Assembly (NCBI GenBank): GCA_018971065.1
Contig: JAGWVC010000006.1
Coordinates: 1-62,052, forward strand
Source of the DNA: Sphingomonadales bacterium
GTDB taxonomy: Bacteria; Pseudomonadota; Alphaproteobacteria; Sphingomonadales; Sphingomonadaceae
Direction of reading: 5' to 3'
DNA length: 62,052 bases
Shown: piece by piece, positions 43,659-52,865 of the stretch
Position numbering within the stretch: the first letter of the stretch is position 1
Layout of the letters: the number at the start of each line of letters is the position of its first letter
Program-made: the position numbers and the translations under genes
The notes under the pieces: model-generated
Databases searched by the model: none
What the model was told of the DNA's origin: nothing
Seen by the model: the letters and a program-made list of their open reading frames with translations, nothing else

Positions 43659-46247
43659 TCAGTAAACCCCGCCCTGCTCCGCCGCGAAATCGCCGGGTGC
43701 CGCATCCTCGCGCGGCACGGCATCGGCGCCGACGCCTTCCACCCCGCGCCGGATCTGGTCCAGCAGTTCCTGGCGCTTGGCGGTCACCTGCTCCTGCCGG
43801 CTGGGTCGCTGCGGCTCGGTCTCGGGCTTGAACGCCTCCCAGATCACCTCCGCCTTGGCCTCGTCACTGGGCGCACCGGAAAACACCCGCTGCCCGCTGG
43901 CCCGGTCGATCCGTACCAGCCGCACCCCGGCGGGCGCGATGAACGGCGTGTGATCCCAGCGATCGCGCGATTCGGTGATGAACTGCTTCATGATCGGCGC
44001 CGCGAACGTGCCGCCCTGGGCATAGCCGCCCAGCGAGCGCGGCTGGTCATAGCCCATGTACATGCCGCCGACGATGTTGGCCGAGCCGCCCATGAACCAC
44101 ACATTGGTGGGGCCGGTGGTGGTGCCGGTCTTGCCGAACAGCGGCAGGTTCAGATCACGCAGCACCACGGCGGTGCCGCGGATGATGACGCCTTCCAGCA
44201 TGTGGACCACCTGGTAGGCGGTGCGCGAATCCATCACCTGCCGCCCCTTCGGCGCCAGGCGCGGCATCGGCTTGCCGTCCCATTCGGCCATGTTGCAGGC
44301 GTGGCAGAAGCGGTCGTCGGCCCGCCAGATCACCTTGCCGTTGCGATCCTGCACATAGTCGATCAGCGACGGCTCGTACTGCACGCCCGAATTCGCCAGC
44401 GCCGCATAGGCGTTGACCATCTGCCCCACCGTGGTCTCGCCCGCGCCCAGCGCGAACGACAGGTAGGGCGGATACTTGCCGATGCCCATGCGTTCGAACG
44501 TCTTCGTCACCTTGTCCATGCCGGTGTCGGCGGCGATGTGCACGGTCATCAGGTTGCGCGACTGTTCCAGGCCCCAGCGCATCGTGTGGGTGCCGCCACC
44601 GCCTTCGTCGCCGAAGTTCTTGAAACACTTCAGCCCCAGCCCGGCGCCCTGATCGACGCAGTACTGCTGGTCGGGCACCATCGTTGCCGGGGTCATGCCG
44701 TTGTCCAGCGCGGTGGCATAGACGAACGGCTTGATCGTCGAGCCGGGCTGGCGCTGCGCCTGGGTGGCGCGATTGAACGAATCGAGCCCCGAATCGAACC
44801 CGCCCTGCATCGCCAGCACGCGCCCGTTGTACGGGCTTTCGGCCACCATGCCGCCCGAAACCGCCGGGATGGCGTGGACGGCCCAGGCATTGCCGACCGG
44901 CGATGCCGCGACGACGTCGCCGGCGCGCACCGGATCGGCCATGCCGGTCAGCGGCGCGGTGGAACCGTCGATGAAGCCGATCTGCGCGCTCTGCCCGCTG
45001 CGCTGCAACACCACGCCGATCCGCCAGTCCTTGTAGGCGATCGACTTGTTCAGGCCCGCCAGTTGCCGCTGCCAATGCTCGGAATCGAGATCGAGGTGCG
45101 CCACCGGCCCCGGCCAGGGCTTGCCCGAGGCATAGCGCAGCAGGCCGCTGCGCAGCGCCGACAGGCTGGCGTGCTGCAGTTCGGGATCCATCGCGGTGCG
45201 CACCCACAGGCCACCGGCATAGATCGAGTTCGGCCCGTCCTCGGCGCTTTCGCCATACTTGTCGATCAGCCGCCGCCGCACTTCCTCGACATAATAGCCC
45301 ACCGCCGCATCATAAACTTCCACCCGGCGCGCGATCACGCCCAGCGGCTGCGCCTTGGCGGCGTCGGCCTCGGCCCGGCTGGCCCAGTTGTTCTTGACCA
45401 TCTGGTCCAGCGCCCAGTTGCGTCGTTCCAGCGCCATGTCGGCGAATTTGGCGCGCCCATAGGTTTCCGGCGCCTTGGGCAGGATCGCCAGGAACGCGGC
45501 CTCGTGCAGCTTCAGGTCGCCGACGTCCTTGCCGAAATAGGCGCGCGCCGCCGCCTGCACGCCGAAGCTCTGCCGCCCCAGCGGGATGCCGTTGAGGTAC
45601 AGCTCAAGGATCTGCTGCTTGTTCAGTACCCCCTCGATCCGCTTCGCGACGATCATTTCCTTGAACTTGCGGGAAAACGACCGTTCATTGCCGACCAGAA
45701 TGTTCTTGGCCACCTGCTGGGTGATCGTCGAGCCGCCGCGCCCGCGCTCGCCCGAACCGATCTTGCTCAGGTTATCGACCACCGCCTGCGCCAGGCCGAT
45801 GTAATCGACCCCGCCGTGGCTGAAGAAATTCTTGTCCTCGGCCGACAGGAACGCGTGAATCAGCGGCGCGGGGAAATCGACATAGCGCAACTGCACCCGG
45901 CGCTCGCGCGCATAGGAATAGACGATCGAACCATCGGCGCCGCGCACCATCGTCGGCAGCGGCGGCTGGTAATCGACCAGCGTGTCGGCCGAAGGCAGGT
46001 TGCGCAGCACCGCCAGCCACAGCGCCGCGTAGATCAGCACGAAGCCACCCAGCGCCACCGCGCCCACCCGGAACAGCTTGCCCGACCGCCAGCGCGCCAT
46101 GAACCACGCGCGCAGCGGGGCGATTCGCTCGGCCAGGCCCAGCCGCTGGCCCAGCCCGGCCGCGCGATCACGCAGGCGCGTCCACAACCCGCCGGCATCC
46201 CGGCGGATGCGGTAGCGCAAGTTCTCTTCTGGACCGTCGTCAGCCAT
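43659..46247 (-). CDS. mrcA: penicillin-binding protein 1A
   Basis: An 862-residue bifunctional peptidoglycan synthase anchored by one N-terminal helix (about 62-82). Glycosyltransferase GT51 motifs: E137 in AEDKNFFSHGGVDY and GGSTITQQVAKN. Transpeptidase motifs: S-x2-K in QPGSTIKPFVYA (about 500), S-x-N in EQSRNLMT and K-T-G in LFGKTGTTTG (about 703). An OB-like insert (about 370-450) is present as in other PBP1A. It lies 42 bases after amiC on the same strand, forming a cell-wall unit. Confidence 0.96.
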   Translation of the reverse strand: MADDGPEENLRYRIRRDAGGLWTRLRDRAAGLGQRLGLAERIAPLRAWFMARWRSGKLFRVGAVALGGFVLIYAALWLAVLRNLPSADTLVDYQPPLPTMVRGADGSIVYSYARERRVQLRYVDFPAPLIHAFLSAEDKNFFSHGGVDYIGLAQAVVDNLSKIGSGERGRGGSTITQQVAKNILVGNERSFSRKFKEMIVAKRIEGVLNKQQILELYLNGIPLGRQSFGVQAAARAYFGKDVGDLKLHEAAFLAILPKAPETYGRAKFADMALERRNWALDQMVKNNWASRAEADAAKAQPLGVIARRVEVYDAAVGYYVEEVRRRLIDKYGESAEDGPNSIYAGGLWVRTAMDPELQHASLSALRSGLLRYASGKPWPGPVAHLDLDSEHWQRQLAGLNKSIAYKDWRIGVVLQRSGQSAQIGFIDGSTAPLTGMADPVRAGDVVAASPVGNAWAVHAIPAVSGGMVAESPYNGRVLAMQGGFDSGLDSFNRATQAQRQPGSTIKPFVYATALDNGMTPATMVPDQQYCVDQGAGLGLKCFKNFGDEGGGGTHTMRWGLEQSRNLMTVHIAADTGMDKVTKTFERMGIGKYPPYLSFALGAGETTVGQMVNAYAALANSGVQYEPSLIDYVQDRNGKVIWRADDRFCHACNMAEWDGKPMPRLAPKGRQVMDSRTAYQVVHMLEGVIIRGTAVVLRDLNLPLFGKTGTTTGPTNVWFMGGSANIVGGMYMGYDQPRSLGGYAQGGTFAAPIMKQFITESRDRWDHTPFIAPAGVRLVRIDRASGQRVFSGAPSDEAKAEVIWEAFKPETEPQRPSRQEQVTAKRQELLDQIRRGVEGVGADAVPREDAAPGDFAAEQGGVY

Positions 46248-46289
46248 CGCCGCCGGCTCTAGGCAATTTCGCGGGCAAAGGAAATGCCT

Positions 46290-47159
46290 TCACGGACTGG
46301 CGGTCGATTGCCGTGCCAGCCACACCCGGATTGCCCGCGCGGTCACGTCGGCAAAGGCGCGCCGCCCGTCCTGCGACGCCAGCCGGGCGGCATCGGCCGG
46401 GTTGGAAATGTAACCCGCCTCGAACAGCACCGACGGCGTATCGGGCGATTTCAGCACCACGAACGCGGCCGACTGCACCGGCCGGTCGCGAAAGGCGAGT
46501 CGCCCGGCACCCTCGCGCAGGATCAGGTTCGCCAGCGCCGCCGATCGCGCCTCGGTCTGGCGCTGCGCCAGATCCACCAGGATCGCGTCCACCTCGTTGC
46601 CGCCGCCCAGCGCCACGCCGTTGACGGTGTCGGCGCGGTTTTCGCTGGCGGCCAGCCGCTCGGCCTCTTCGCTGCTACCCTTCGACGACAGCGTGTACAG
46701 CGTCGCGCCGCGCGCCTCGCTGGCGCCGGCGCTGTCGGCATGGATCGACACGAACAGATCGGCCTGCAAGCGCCGCGCGATCCCCGAGCGCTCTTCCAGC
46801 AGCAGATACCGGTCATCGTCGCGGGTCATCGCCACGCGCACGCCGCCTTCGCCCAGCAGCCGGTCGCGCAATGCCCGCGCCAGGCCCAGGGTCAGTTCCT
46901 TCTCGCGAAGGTGGCCGTTGCCCGCGCCCGGATCGTGGCCACCGTGCCCCGCATCGATCACCACCAGCGGCCGGCTGGCGTCCAGCGGCCCTGCGATGCG
47001 CGGCAGCCCCGGCGCCCCGCCGGGGGGCGGCAGTTCCAGCCGGATCACATAGCTGCGATCAGGCCCCAGCGTAGCGAAATGGCGATCGGCGGCGATCATG
47101 GCCGCAAACACGCCCAGCGGCGCCAGCACGATCAGCAGAAGGGACAGGATGCGCGGCAT
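46290..47159 (-). CDS. amiC: N-acetylmuramoyl-L-alanine amidase
   Basis: A 289-residue AmiC-type (Amidase_3) zinc amidase with an N-terminal signal or anchor helix (LLLIVLAPLGVFAAMI). Zinc-site blocks: VVIDAGHGGHDPGA (His), DLFVSIHADSAG (His) and VLFEAGYISNP (Glu). It cleaves the amide between MurNAc and the stem peptide, mainly at division. The N-terminal AMIN targeting domain of E. coli AmiC is missing. Divergent from rne. Confidence 0.93.
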   Translation of the reverse strand: MPRILSLLLIVLAPLGVFAAMIAADRHFATLGPDRSYVIRLELPPPGGAPGLPRIAGPLDASRPLVVIDAGHGGHDPGAGNGHLREKELTLGLARALRDRLLGEGGVRVAMTRDDDRYLLLEERSGIARRLQADLFVSIHADSAGASEARGATLYTLSSKGSSEEAERLAASENRADTVNGVALGGGNEVDAILVDLAQRQTEARSAALANLILREGAGRLAFRDRPVQSAAFVVLKSPDTPSVLFEAGYISNPADAARLASQDGRRAFADVTARAIRVWLARQSTASP

Positions 47160-47846
47160 CGCAGGCAGGGTTAGTCTGCGGGACTGCGACGCGCAATGCC
47201 GGGAAATCGGCGTTTTGTCATCGATTGTCGCCCGTTCCGGCTTGTCCGTTGATTTCGCGGCGATCTCCGCGCGATGTTCTTAACACCTGATTAAGCATGT
47301 CGGCCCCATGATCGCCAAGCAACGAACTTGCACCGGCATCGCGCCGGTGCTAACCCGTCGCAATTGGGGAATTTGCAATCCCGGTCCCCCGCGCGGAACC
47401 AGCCTTTGACCGGCATGTCGCGCATTTCCCTTGGATCGGTCCAGCAAGCTACCCGATCATGTCCGGGCCGATTTCCGCCCGGGCCAGCAGGTTGATGCAA
47501 TTCATGATGAGTTTTTCGCCGTCTCCAGCGCCACAGCCCTTCGGGGCACGGGCGATGTGGGCCGGCTCTGCCCGGAATGCCGGGCAGGCAAAGGCGTTCG
47601 GGTCGCACCGTGCCTTTGCCCTTCGCGCCGCAGGGCGGCGCCTCGTCACGCTTGCAGACGCATCTCCGTTTGGCACTTCCGGTGCCGGCATCCCTCAAGA
47701 CAAACCCCGCGCATTCCGCGCGGATCACCCCCATCCCGCCGCGCGCATTCCTGCACGCGGCGCCACCACCAATCGCCGTGTCGAGCCGCCGGCCCGCTTC
47801 GCTTCCGAAGCAAGCGCCGCGCCGCCGCACGCCTGGAGAATATACA
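47160..47846. promoter_or_regulatory. Divergent amiC/rne region with long rne leader
   Basis: The 687-base gap holds no convincing conserved gene. It includes an AT-richer patch near 47278-47297 likely to contain a promoter, and a hairpin at 47330-47350. Long rne leaders mediate autoregulation by RNase E cleavage in other bacteria; that role here is inference. A 33-codon ORF (47308-47409) overlaps the hairpin and could be a leader peptide. Confidence 0.55.
47330..47350. other. Hairpin in the rne leader
   Basis: Perfect 8-bp arms GCACCGGC (47330-47337) and GCCGGTGC (47343-47350) around a 5-base loop, about 500 bases before the rne ATG. Confidence 0.55.
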
Positions 47847-50681
47847 ATGTCAACGCGCATGTTAATCGATGCGCGCCACCCGGAAGAAACCCGGGTGGCG
47901 GTGCTGAAGGGTAACCGGATCGAGGAATTCGACTTTGATTCGGCTGATCACAAGCAGATCAAGGGCAACATCTATCTCGCCAAGGTAACCCGGGTCGAAC
48001 CGTCGCTGCAGGCGGCGTTCGTCGATTTCGGCGGCAACCGTCACGGTTTCCTCGCCTTCAGCGAAATCCATCCCGATTACTACCAGATCCCCAAGGAGGA
48101 CCGCGAGGCGCTGCTGGCCGAAGAAGCCGCGCACGCCGCCGAGGAAGCCGCGCTGCGCGCAGCCGAGGAAGCCGAAGACGACGCCTACGAGGCCGGCAGC
48201 GACGGCGCCGAGGGCTATGGCGACGAATACGAGGCGGATGACGACCTGGGCGGCGTCACCGAGATCGACACCTCCGAAAAGGACGACGTCGCCACCATCG
48301 AGGGCGGCCATGTCGAATCCGGCTTCTCCGAGGACGATCACGGCGACGAGGAAGCCCACGACGACGAAGCGCGCGGTGCCGATTCCGAAGGCGACAGCCG
48401 TCGCGGCCGTGGTCGTGGCCGTCGCCGCCAGGGCCGTGGCCAGGGCAAGGACAGCCGCGGTTCCAGCACCAGCGAAAAGGTGGACGACCTGCGCCAGCGC
48501 CGCATGGCGTTGCGCCGCCGCTACAAGATTCAGGACGTCATCCACCGGCGGCAGGTGCTGCTGGTGCAGGTCGTCAAGGAAGAACGCGGCAACAAGGGCG
48601 CGGCGCTGACCAGCTACCTCAGCCTCGCCGGCCGCTACTGCGTGCTGATGCCCAACAGCAGCCACGGCGGCGGCATCAGCCGCAAGATTTCGTCGGTTGC
48701 CGATCGCAAGCGCCTGAAGTCGATCATCTCGGAAATGCAGCTTCCGAAGTCGATGGGCTGCATCGTCCGCACCGCCGGCCTGCAGCGCACCAAGCCCGAG
48801 ATCAAGCGCGACTTCGACTATCTCGCCCGCCTGTGGGACGAAATCCGCGAGAACACGCTGAAGTCGAGCGCGCCGGCGCTGATCCATTCGGATTCCGACC
48901 TCATCAAGCGCGCCATCCGCGACATCTACAACCGCGACATCGAGGAAGTCGTGGTCGAGGGTGAGCACGGCTATCGCGCCGCGCGTGACTTCATGAAGCT
49001 GCTGATGCCCAGCCACGCGCGCCGGGTGAAGGCTTATGTCGATCCGGTGCCGCTGTTCCAGCGCTATGGCGCCGAGGACCAGCTCACGGCGATGTACGAT
49101 CCGGTGGTACAGCTCAAGTCGGGCGGCTACATCGTCATCAACCCGACCGAGGCGCTGGTCTCGATCGACATCAACTCGGGCCGTTCCACCAAGGAGCACG
49201 GCATCGAGGCGACCGCGCTCAACACCAACCTCGAAGCCGCGCGCGAGATCGCCCGCCAGCTCCGCCTGCGCGACATGGCCGGCCTTGTCGTCATCGACTT
49301 CATCGACATGGAATACGGATCGAACATCCGCAAGGTCGAGAAGGCGATGAAGGACGCGCTGAAGAACGACCGCGCCCGCATCCAGGTGGGCCGCATCTCG
49401 GGCTTCGGCCTGATGGAAATGAGCCGCCAGCGCCTGCGCACCGGCGTGCTGGAAGCCACCACCCGCGAATGCCCGCATTGCGACGGTTCGGGCCTGGTCC
49501 GCACCGCCGGCTCCTCGGGCCTGGCCGCGCTGCGCCTGATCGAGGACGAGGCGGCCAAGGGCAAGGGCACGGTGATCACCCTGTTCGCCAGCCAGGAAGC
49601 GTCGATCTACGTCCTCAACTCGAAGCGCGCCGATCTGGCCGAGATCGAGCATCGCTACGGCGTCAACGTCGAAGTGCTGCCCGAGGGTGAGAACGAGGGC
49701 GCCAAGATGCGCGTCGCCTCGTCCGGCCCGCGCAACGAATTCGTCCCCCGCTTCGAACCGATCGCGGTGATCGAGGAAGAGGACGATTACGTCGAAGAGG
49801 ACGCCTACGAGGAAGAAGAGGAAGTCCGCGAGCAGCCGCGTGAGCGCAATCGCGACCGTGACCGTGACGGCGCGCGCGACGAAGGCGAAGCCGACGGCGA
49901 AGGCCGCCGCAAGCGCCGCAAGCGCCGCCGTGGCCGCGGGCGTGATCGCCAGGAAGGTGAAGCCGAGGGCGCCGAAGGCGATGCCGAGGATGAAGCGGAA
50001 GGCGCGGACGCCGAAGCGGGCGAGAACGACGCCGGCAACGGTGACGCCGACGCCCAGGGCGAGGATGGCGAAGGCCCGCGCAAGCGCCGCCGCCGTGGTC
50101 GCCGCCGGCGTGGTGGCCGCAACCGCGAGGAAGGCGGCCTGAACGAGGACGGCACCGAGCGCGAAGCCGAAGCCGGCGAGGATGCCGAGGGCGAAGCGTC
50201 CGAGGACGTTGCGGCCGAAGCGGAAGTCGAGCAAGCGCCCGTCGTTGCCGAGGAAGCCCCCGCCAAGCCCAAGCGCAGCCGCCGCAAGAAGCCTGCCGCC
50301 GGTGAGGCCGAAGCGGCAGATGCCGCAGCACCGGCTGAAGCTGCCGTTGCCGAGGAAGCGCCCGCCGCTGCCGAGGAACCGGCCGCCGAGGCCAAGCCCA
50401 AGCGCAGCCGTCGCAAGAAAGCGGATGTGGACGCGCCGGTCGAAGCTGCCGAAGCACCTGCCGAGGAAGCGCCTGTCGCTGCCGAGGAACCGGCCGCCGA
50501 AGCCAAGCCCAAGCGCGTCCGCCGCAAGAAGGCTGCCGAAGCCGACGTCGCGGAAGTCGCAACCCCGGTTATCGCCGAACCCGAAGCCGCCGAAGCCCCG
50601 GCGGTAGAGGAAGCGCCGGCAGCCGAGGAAGACACCGGCCCGCGCCGCACCGGCTGGTGGCAGCGCACGTTCGGCAACTGA
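47847..50681 (+). CDS. rne: ribonuclease E
   Basis: A 944-residue RNase E. The S1 domain (IKGNIYLAKVTRVEPSLQAA, about 38-80) is interrupted by a roughly 130-residue acidic then Arg-rich insertion (about 90-222), then continues. The DNase I-like catalytic site uses D441 (VSIDINSGRS) and D484 (VIDFIDME); the Zn-link is CPHC at about 542. The C-terminal half is disordered, with alternating Arg-rich and Glu/Ala-rich blocks and repeated AKPKRSRRKK units, ending GWWQRTFGN. In Caulobacter a terminal GWW motif binds PNPase. GGAGAATATACA precedes the ATG. Confidence 0.95.
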   Translation: MSTRMLIDARHPEETRVAVLKGNRIEEFDFDSADHKQIKGNIYLAKVTRVEPSLQAAFVDFGGNRHGFLAFSEIHPDYYQIPKEDREALLAEEAAHAAEEAALRAAEEAEDDAYEAGSDGAEGYGDEYEADDDLGGVTEIDTSEKDDVATIEGGHVESGFSEDDHGDEEAHDDEARGADSEGDSRRGRGRGRRRQGRGQGKDSRGSSTSEKVDDLRQRRMALRRRYKIQDVIHRRQVLLVQVVKEERGNKGAALTSYLSLAGRYCVLMPNSSHGGGISRKISSVADRKRLKSIISEMQLPKSMGCIVRTAGLQRTKPEIKRDFDYLARLWDEIRENTLKSSAPALIHSDSDLIKRAIRDIYNRDIEEVVVEGEHGYRAARDFMKLLMPSHARRVKAYVDPVPLFQRYGAEDQLTAMYDPVVQLKSGGYIVINPTEALVSIDINSGRSTKEHGIEATALNTNLEAAREIARQLRLRDMAGLVVIDFIDMEYGSNIRKVEKAMKDALKNDRARIQVGRISGFGLMEMSRQRLRTGVLEATTRECPHCDGSGLVRTAGSSGLAALRLIEDEAAKGKGTVITLFASQEASIYVLNSKRADLAEIEHRYGVNVEVLPEGENEGAKMRVASSGPRNEFVPRFEPIAVIEEEDDYVEEDAYEEEEEVREQPRERNRDRDRDGARDEGEADGEGRRKRRKRRRGRGRDRQEGEAEGAEGDAEDEAEGADAEAGENDAGNGDADAQGEDGEGPRKRRRRGRRRRGGRNREEGGLNEDGTEREAEAGEDAEGEASEDVAAEAEVEQAPVVAEEAPAKPKRSRRKKPAAGEAEAADAAAPAEAAVAEEAPAAAEEPAAEAKPKRSRRKKADVDAPVEAAEAPAEEAPVAAEEPAAEAKPKRVRRKKAAEADVAEVATPVIAEPEAAEAPAVEEAPAAEEDTGPRRTGWWQRTFGN

Positions 50682-50691
50682 TCATGCCAAC

Positions 50692-50725
50692 GGGGCGGTG
50701 GCGGGCAAAAACCCGCCACCGCCCC
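50692..50725 (+). terminator. Strong GC hairpin after rne
   Basis: Perfect 14-bp arms GGGGCGGTGGCGGG (50692-50705) and CCCGCCACCGCCCC (50712-50725) with a 6-base loop CAAAAA. The following GCTTCTC is only weakly T-rich, so it may terminate or simply protect the 3' end. Confidence 0.75.
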
Positions 50726-50781
50726 GCTTCTCAGCCGACGATCATCGCCGCCGCCTCATACCCTGAGCGGCGGCGTATTCT

Positions 50782-51723
50782 TCAGCGCTCCAGCATCCGC
50801 CGCGCATCGCCGACCAGCGCATCGAATTCGCCCCGCGCCGAGGGGATTGCGCCGCGATAGCAGGCAAAGCCGTGGATCATGCCCTTCGCCTCGCGATAGA
50901 GCACATCCACGCCGGCGTTGATCGCCTTCGCCGCAAAAACCCGACCTTCGTCGCGCAGCGGATCGAACTCGGCCGTCACCAGCAGCACGGGCGGCAAACC
51001 GGCCAGATCCCCCTTCAACGGCGCACCGCGCCAATGCGTCCGGTCCGAGGCATAGGCCTGCTCGAAATAGGCCCTATCCGGCAAGTCCAGCCCCAGCCCG
51101 TCGCCGAACATCGTCGCCGAGGCATGGCCGCCACCCCGATCAGTTGCCGGATAGATCGCGAACAGCAGTTGCAGCGGCACCGCCGCCGGCGCATCGCGCA
51201 ATGCCAGGCCGGTCACCAGCGTCAATTCGCCCCCGGCGCTGTCGCCGCACAGCACCAGCGCGGTTGCCTCGCGGCCCAGCGCGGCGCCGTTCGCGGCGAT
51301 CCACCTTGCCGCCGCTTCGGCATCGTCAGGCGCGGCCGGCCAGGGGTTTTCCGGCGCCAGGCGATAGTCGACAAACACCACCGGCAGGTCCAGCCCGCGC
51401 GCCAGCGTGGCCGCCATCGCGCCGTGCGTCTCGACACCGCCCAGCACGAAGCCGCCGCCGTGGTAGAACACCACGACCGGCCCCGGCCCGCGTTCGGCCC
51501 GCGAATCGTACAGACGCAAGCGAAGTTCGCCACCTGGCCCCGGCATCGTCAGGTCGCGGGCCACCGCAATCTCGCCCACCGGCATATCCGGCGACGGCAT
51601 CGTGCCCGGTGGAATCTGCCGGATCATCGCCACCACCGCATCGCTCATCGGCGGGCGCGGCTGCACCTTCAGCGCATCGAGGTAGGCCCGCACGTCATCC
51701 CGCACCGCAAATTCGCCCATCAC
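50782..51723 (-). CDS. alpha/beta hydrolase, hormone-sensitive lipase family
   Basis: A 313-residue esterase/lipase with the HSL-family oxyanion motif HGGGFVLGG, nucleophile GDSAGGELTLV, Asp in TAEFDPLRDEG and His in IHGFACY. No signal peptide. The start is MMGEF at 51723 (or the second Met at 51720). Substrate is probably a short or medium acyl ester. It is divergent from the LuxR-type regulator gene, with 141 bases between starts. Confidence 0.92.
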   Translation of the reverse strand: MMGEFAVRDDVRAYLDALKVQPRPPMSDAVVAMIRQIPPGTMPSPDMPVGEIAVARDLTMPGPGGELRLRLYDSRAERGPGPVVVFYHGGGFVLGGVETHGAMAATLARGLDLPVVFVDYRLAPENPWPAAPDDAEAAARWIAANGAALGREATALVLCGDSAGGELTLVTGLALRDAPAAVPLQLLFAIYPATDRGGGHASATMFGDGLGLDLPDRAYFEQAYASDRTHWRGAPLKGDLAGLPPVLLVTAEFDPLRDEGRVFAAKAINAGVDVLYREAKGMIHGFACYRGAIPSARGEFDALVGDARRMLER

Positions 51724-51864
51724 TGGTTCCTATCCCGTTCGCCGCGTCGTCGCCGGCAGGACCAGCTTCCACAGCCGGCCGCGACTGGCAAGCCTTGCGC
51801 CGCGCATGATCGCGCTTTCCATTGATTTCCCGCACAAAATTTCCCAGAAGCAGGCGGGGGCCGC

Positions 51865-52422
51865 ATGTTCGATCGATTGACCGAAAAACAGCGCGAAGTG
51901 CTTGCGATGGTCGCGGAAAACCGGACCAGCAAGGAAATCGCGCGCGCACTCGCCATCTCCGAAAGCGCGGTGGTTCACCGCATCGAATCCATTCGCCGCC
52001 TGGCCCACGGCGCCCCGCGTCCCGAGCTGGCTCGGCTGTGGCGCAACCATGTCGCCGCGCTTTCCGCAAAGGGCCAGACCTGTAAGCCGCTTACAGGTCA
52101 ATCCTCCCATATTCCCGAAATCGCCACGCCGACGGATAGCCCGGATGTGGACAGGCCGCCGGCCGGAGATGCGACAGTCTCCGTCCCGGCGTCAGGGTCG
52201 CTCCTGCATTCCACGGATCGTTCCTCGATCGTCCCTGCGGCTCTCGGTGGGCCGCAGGGAACTCTCCTGCGCGTCGCAATGATCCTGCTGATGGCAGCCA
52301 CCATGCTGCTGATCGTGCTTTCGGCCATCACCATTGCGGAAAATCTGGCGAACCTGCGGCGCGACGGCATGGACCGTCGCGTGGCAGCGCCTGTTGAATC
52401 CCGCCACCGGACACACCGCTGA
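51865..52422 (+). CDS. Membrane-tethered LuxR-type HTH regulator
   Basis: A 185-residue protein: N-terminal LuxR/GerE-like helix-turn-helix (LTEKQREVLAMVAENRTSKE followed by IARALAISESAVVHRIESI, residues 5-44), a polar Pro/Ser-rich linker (70-130) and one C-terminal membrane helix (133-157, RVAMILLMAATMLLIVLSAI). It has no receiver or ligand domain, so a membrane partner may control it. Its stop overlaps the start of the next gene (TGATG), which encodes a small membrane protein. Confidence 0.82.
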   Translation: MFDRLTEKQREVLAMVAENRTSKEIARALAISESAVVHRIESIRRLAHGAPRPELARLWRNHVAALSAKGQTCKPLTGQSSHIPEIATPTDSPDVDRPPAGDATVSVPASGSLLHSTDRSSIVPAALGGPQGTLLRVAMILLMAATMLLIVLSAITIAENLANLRRDGMDRRVAAPVESRHRTHR

Positions 52423-52865
52423 TGGCCTGGCTCCCGGGCGCACCCGCACTGGCGCTGGCGGCAATGGCCTTGGCATGGTGGTTTGGCAGCGCGCCCGAAC
52501 GCCTTTCCGCCGCCGCCATCAGCGCGCTGCTCGTCGCCGAAACGGGGTTGGGCCACATGTCTGCCGCACCTTGGCTCTACCTGGGCTTGCATGGCCTCGC
52601 GTTCGCGGCGCTGCTTGTGATTGCTGTCACGGCCAACCGGTTTTACCCGATGGTCATGGCCGCCGGCGAGCTGATCGCACTGGTCAGCCATGCCCTCGTC
52701 GTTGCGCATCCACCGCCCGGCAACGCCGCCTATGGCCTGCTGATCGGCATGGCCAAACATGTCGCCGTCACTGCGCTGTGCATCGGCCTGCTGGCGCACG
52801 CCCGCCGCACCACGCTGACCGGCAGGTATCCCGACTGGCGCGCCGACCAGCGCCGCAACAGCTAG
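52422..52865 (+). CDS. Small multi-pass membrane protein partner
   Basis: A 147-residue protein with four probable membrane helices (PALALAAMALAWWF, SAAAISALLVAETGL, LHGLAFAALLVIAVT, MAKHVAVTALCIGLLA regions). The ATG shares one or two bases with the stop of the HTH regulator gene, so it is translationally coupled and a likely functional partner. No family is recognised. It ends convergently with the SDR gene, overlapping by 4 bases. Confidence 0.75.
   Translation: MAWLPGAPALALAAMALAWWFGSAPERLSAAAISALLVAETGLGHMSAAPWLYLGLHGLAFAALLVIAVTANRFYPMVMAAGELIALVSHALVVAHPPPGNAAYGLLIGMAKHVAVTALCIGLLAHARRTTLTGRYPDWRADQRRNS

Noticed and set aside
47308..47409. 33-codon leader ORF in the rne leader
   Set aside because: It lacks a Shine-Dalgarno and overlaps a hairpin; it is mentioned only as a possibility and not listed as a gene.
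47862..50234. 790-codon minus-strand open frame opposite rne
   Set aside because: It is antisense to RNase E; the rne frame has all catalytic and zinc motifs, so this is a shadow.
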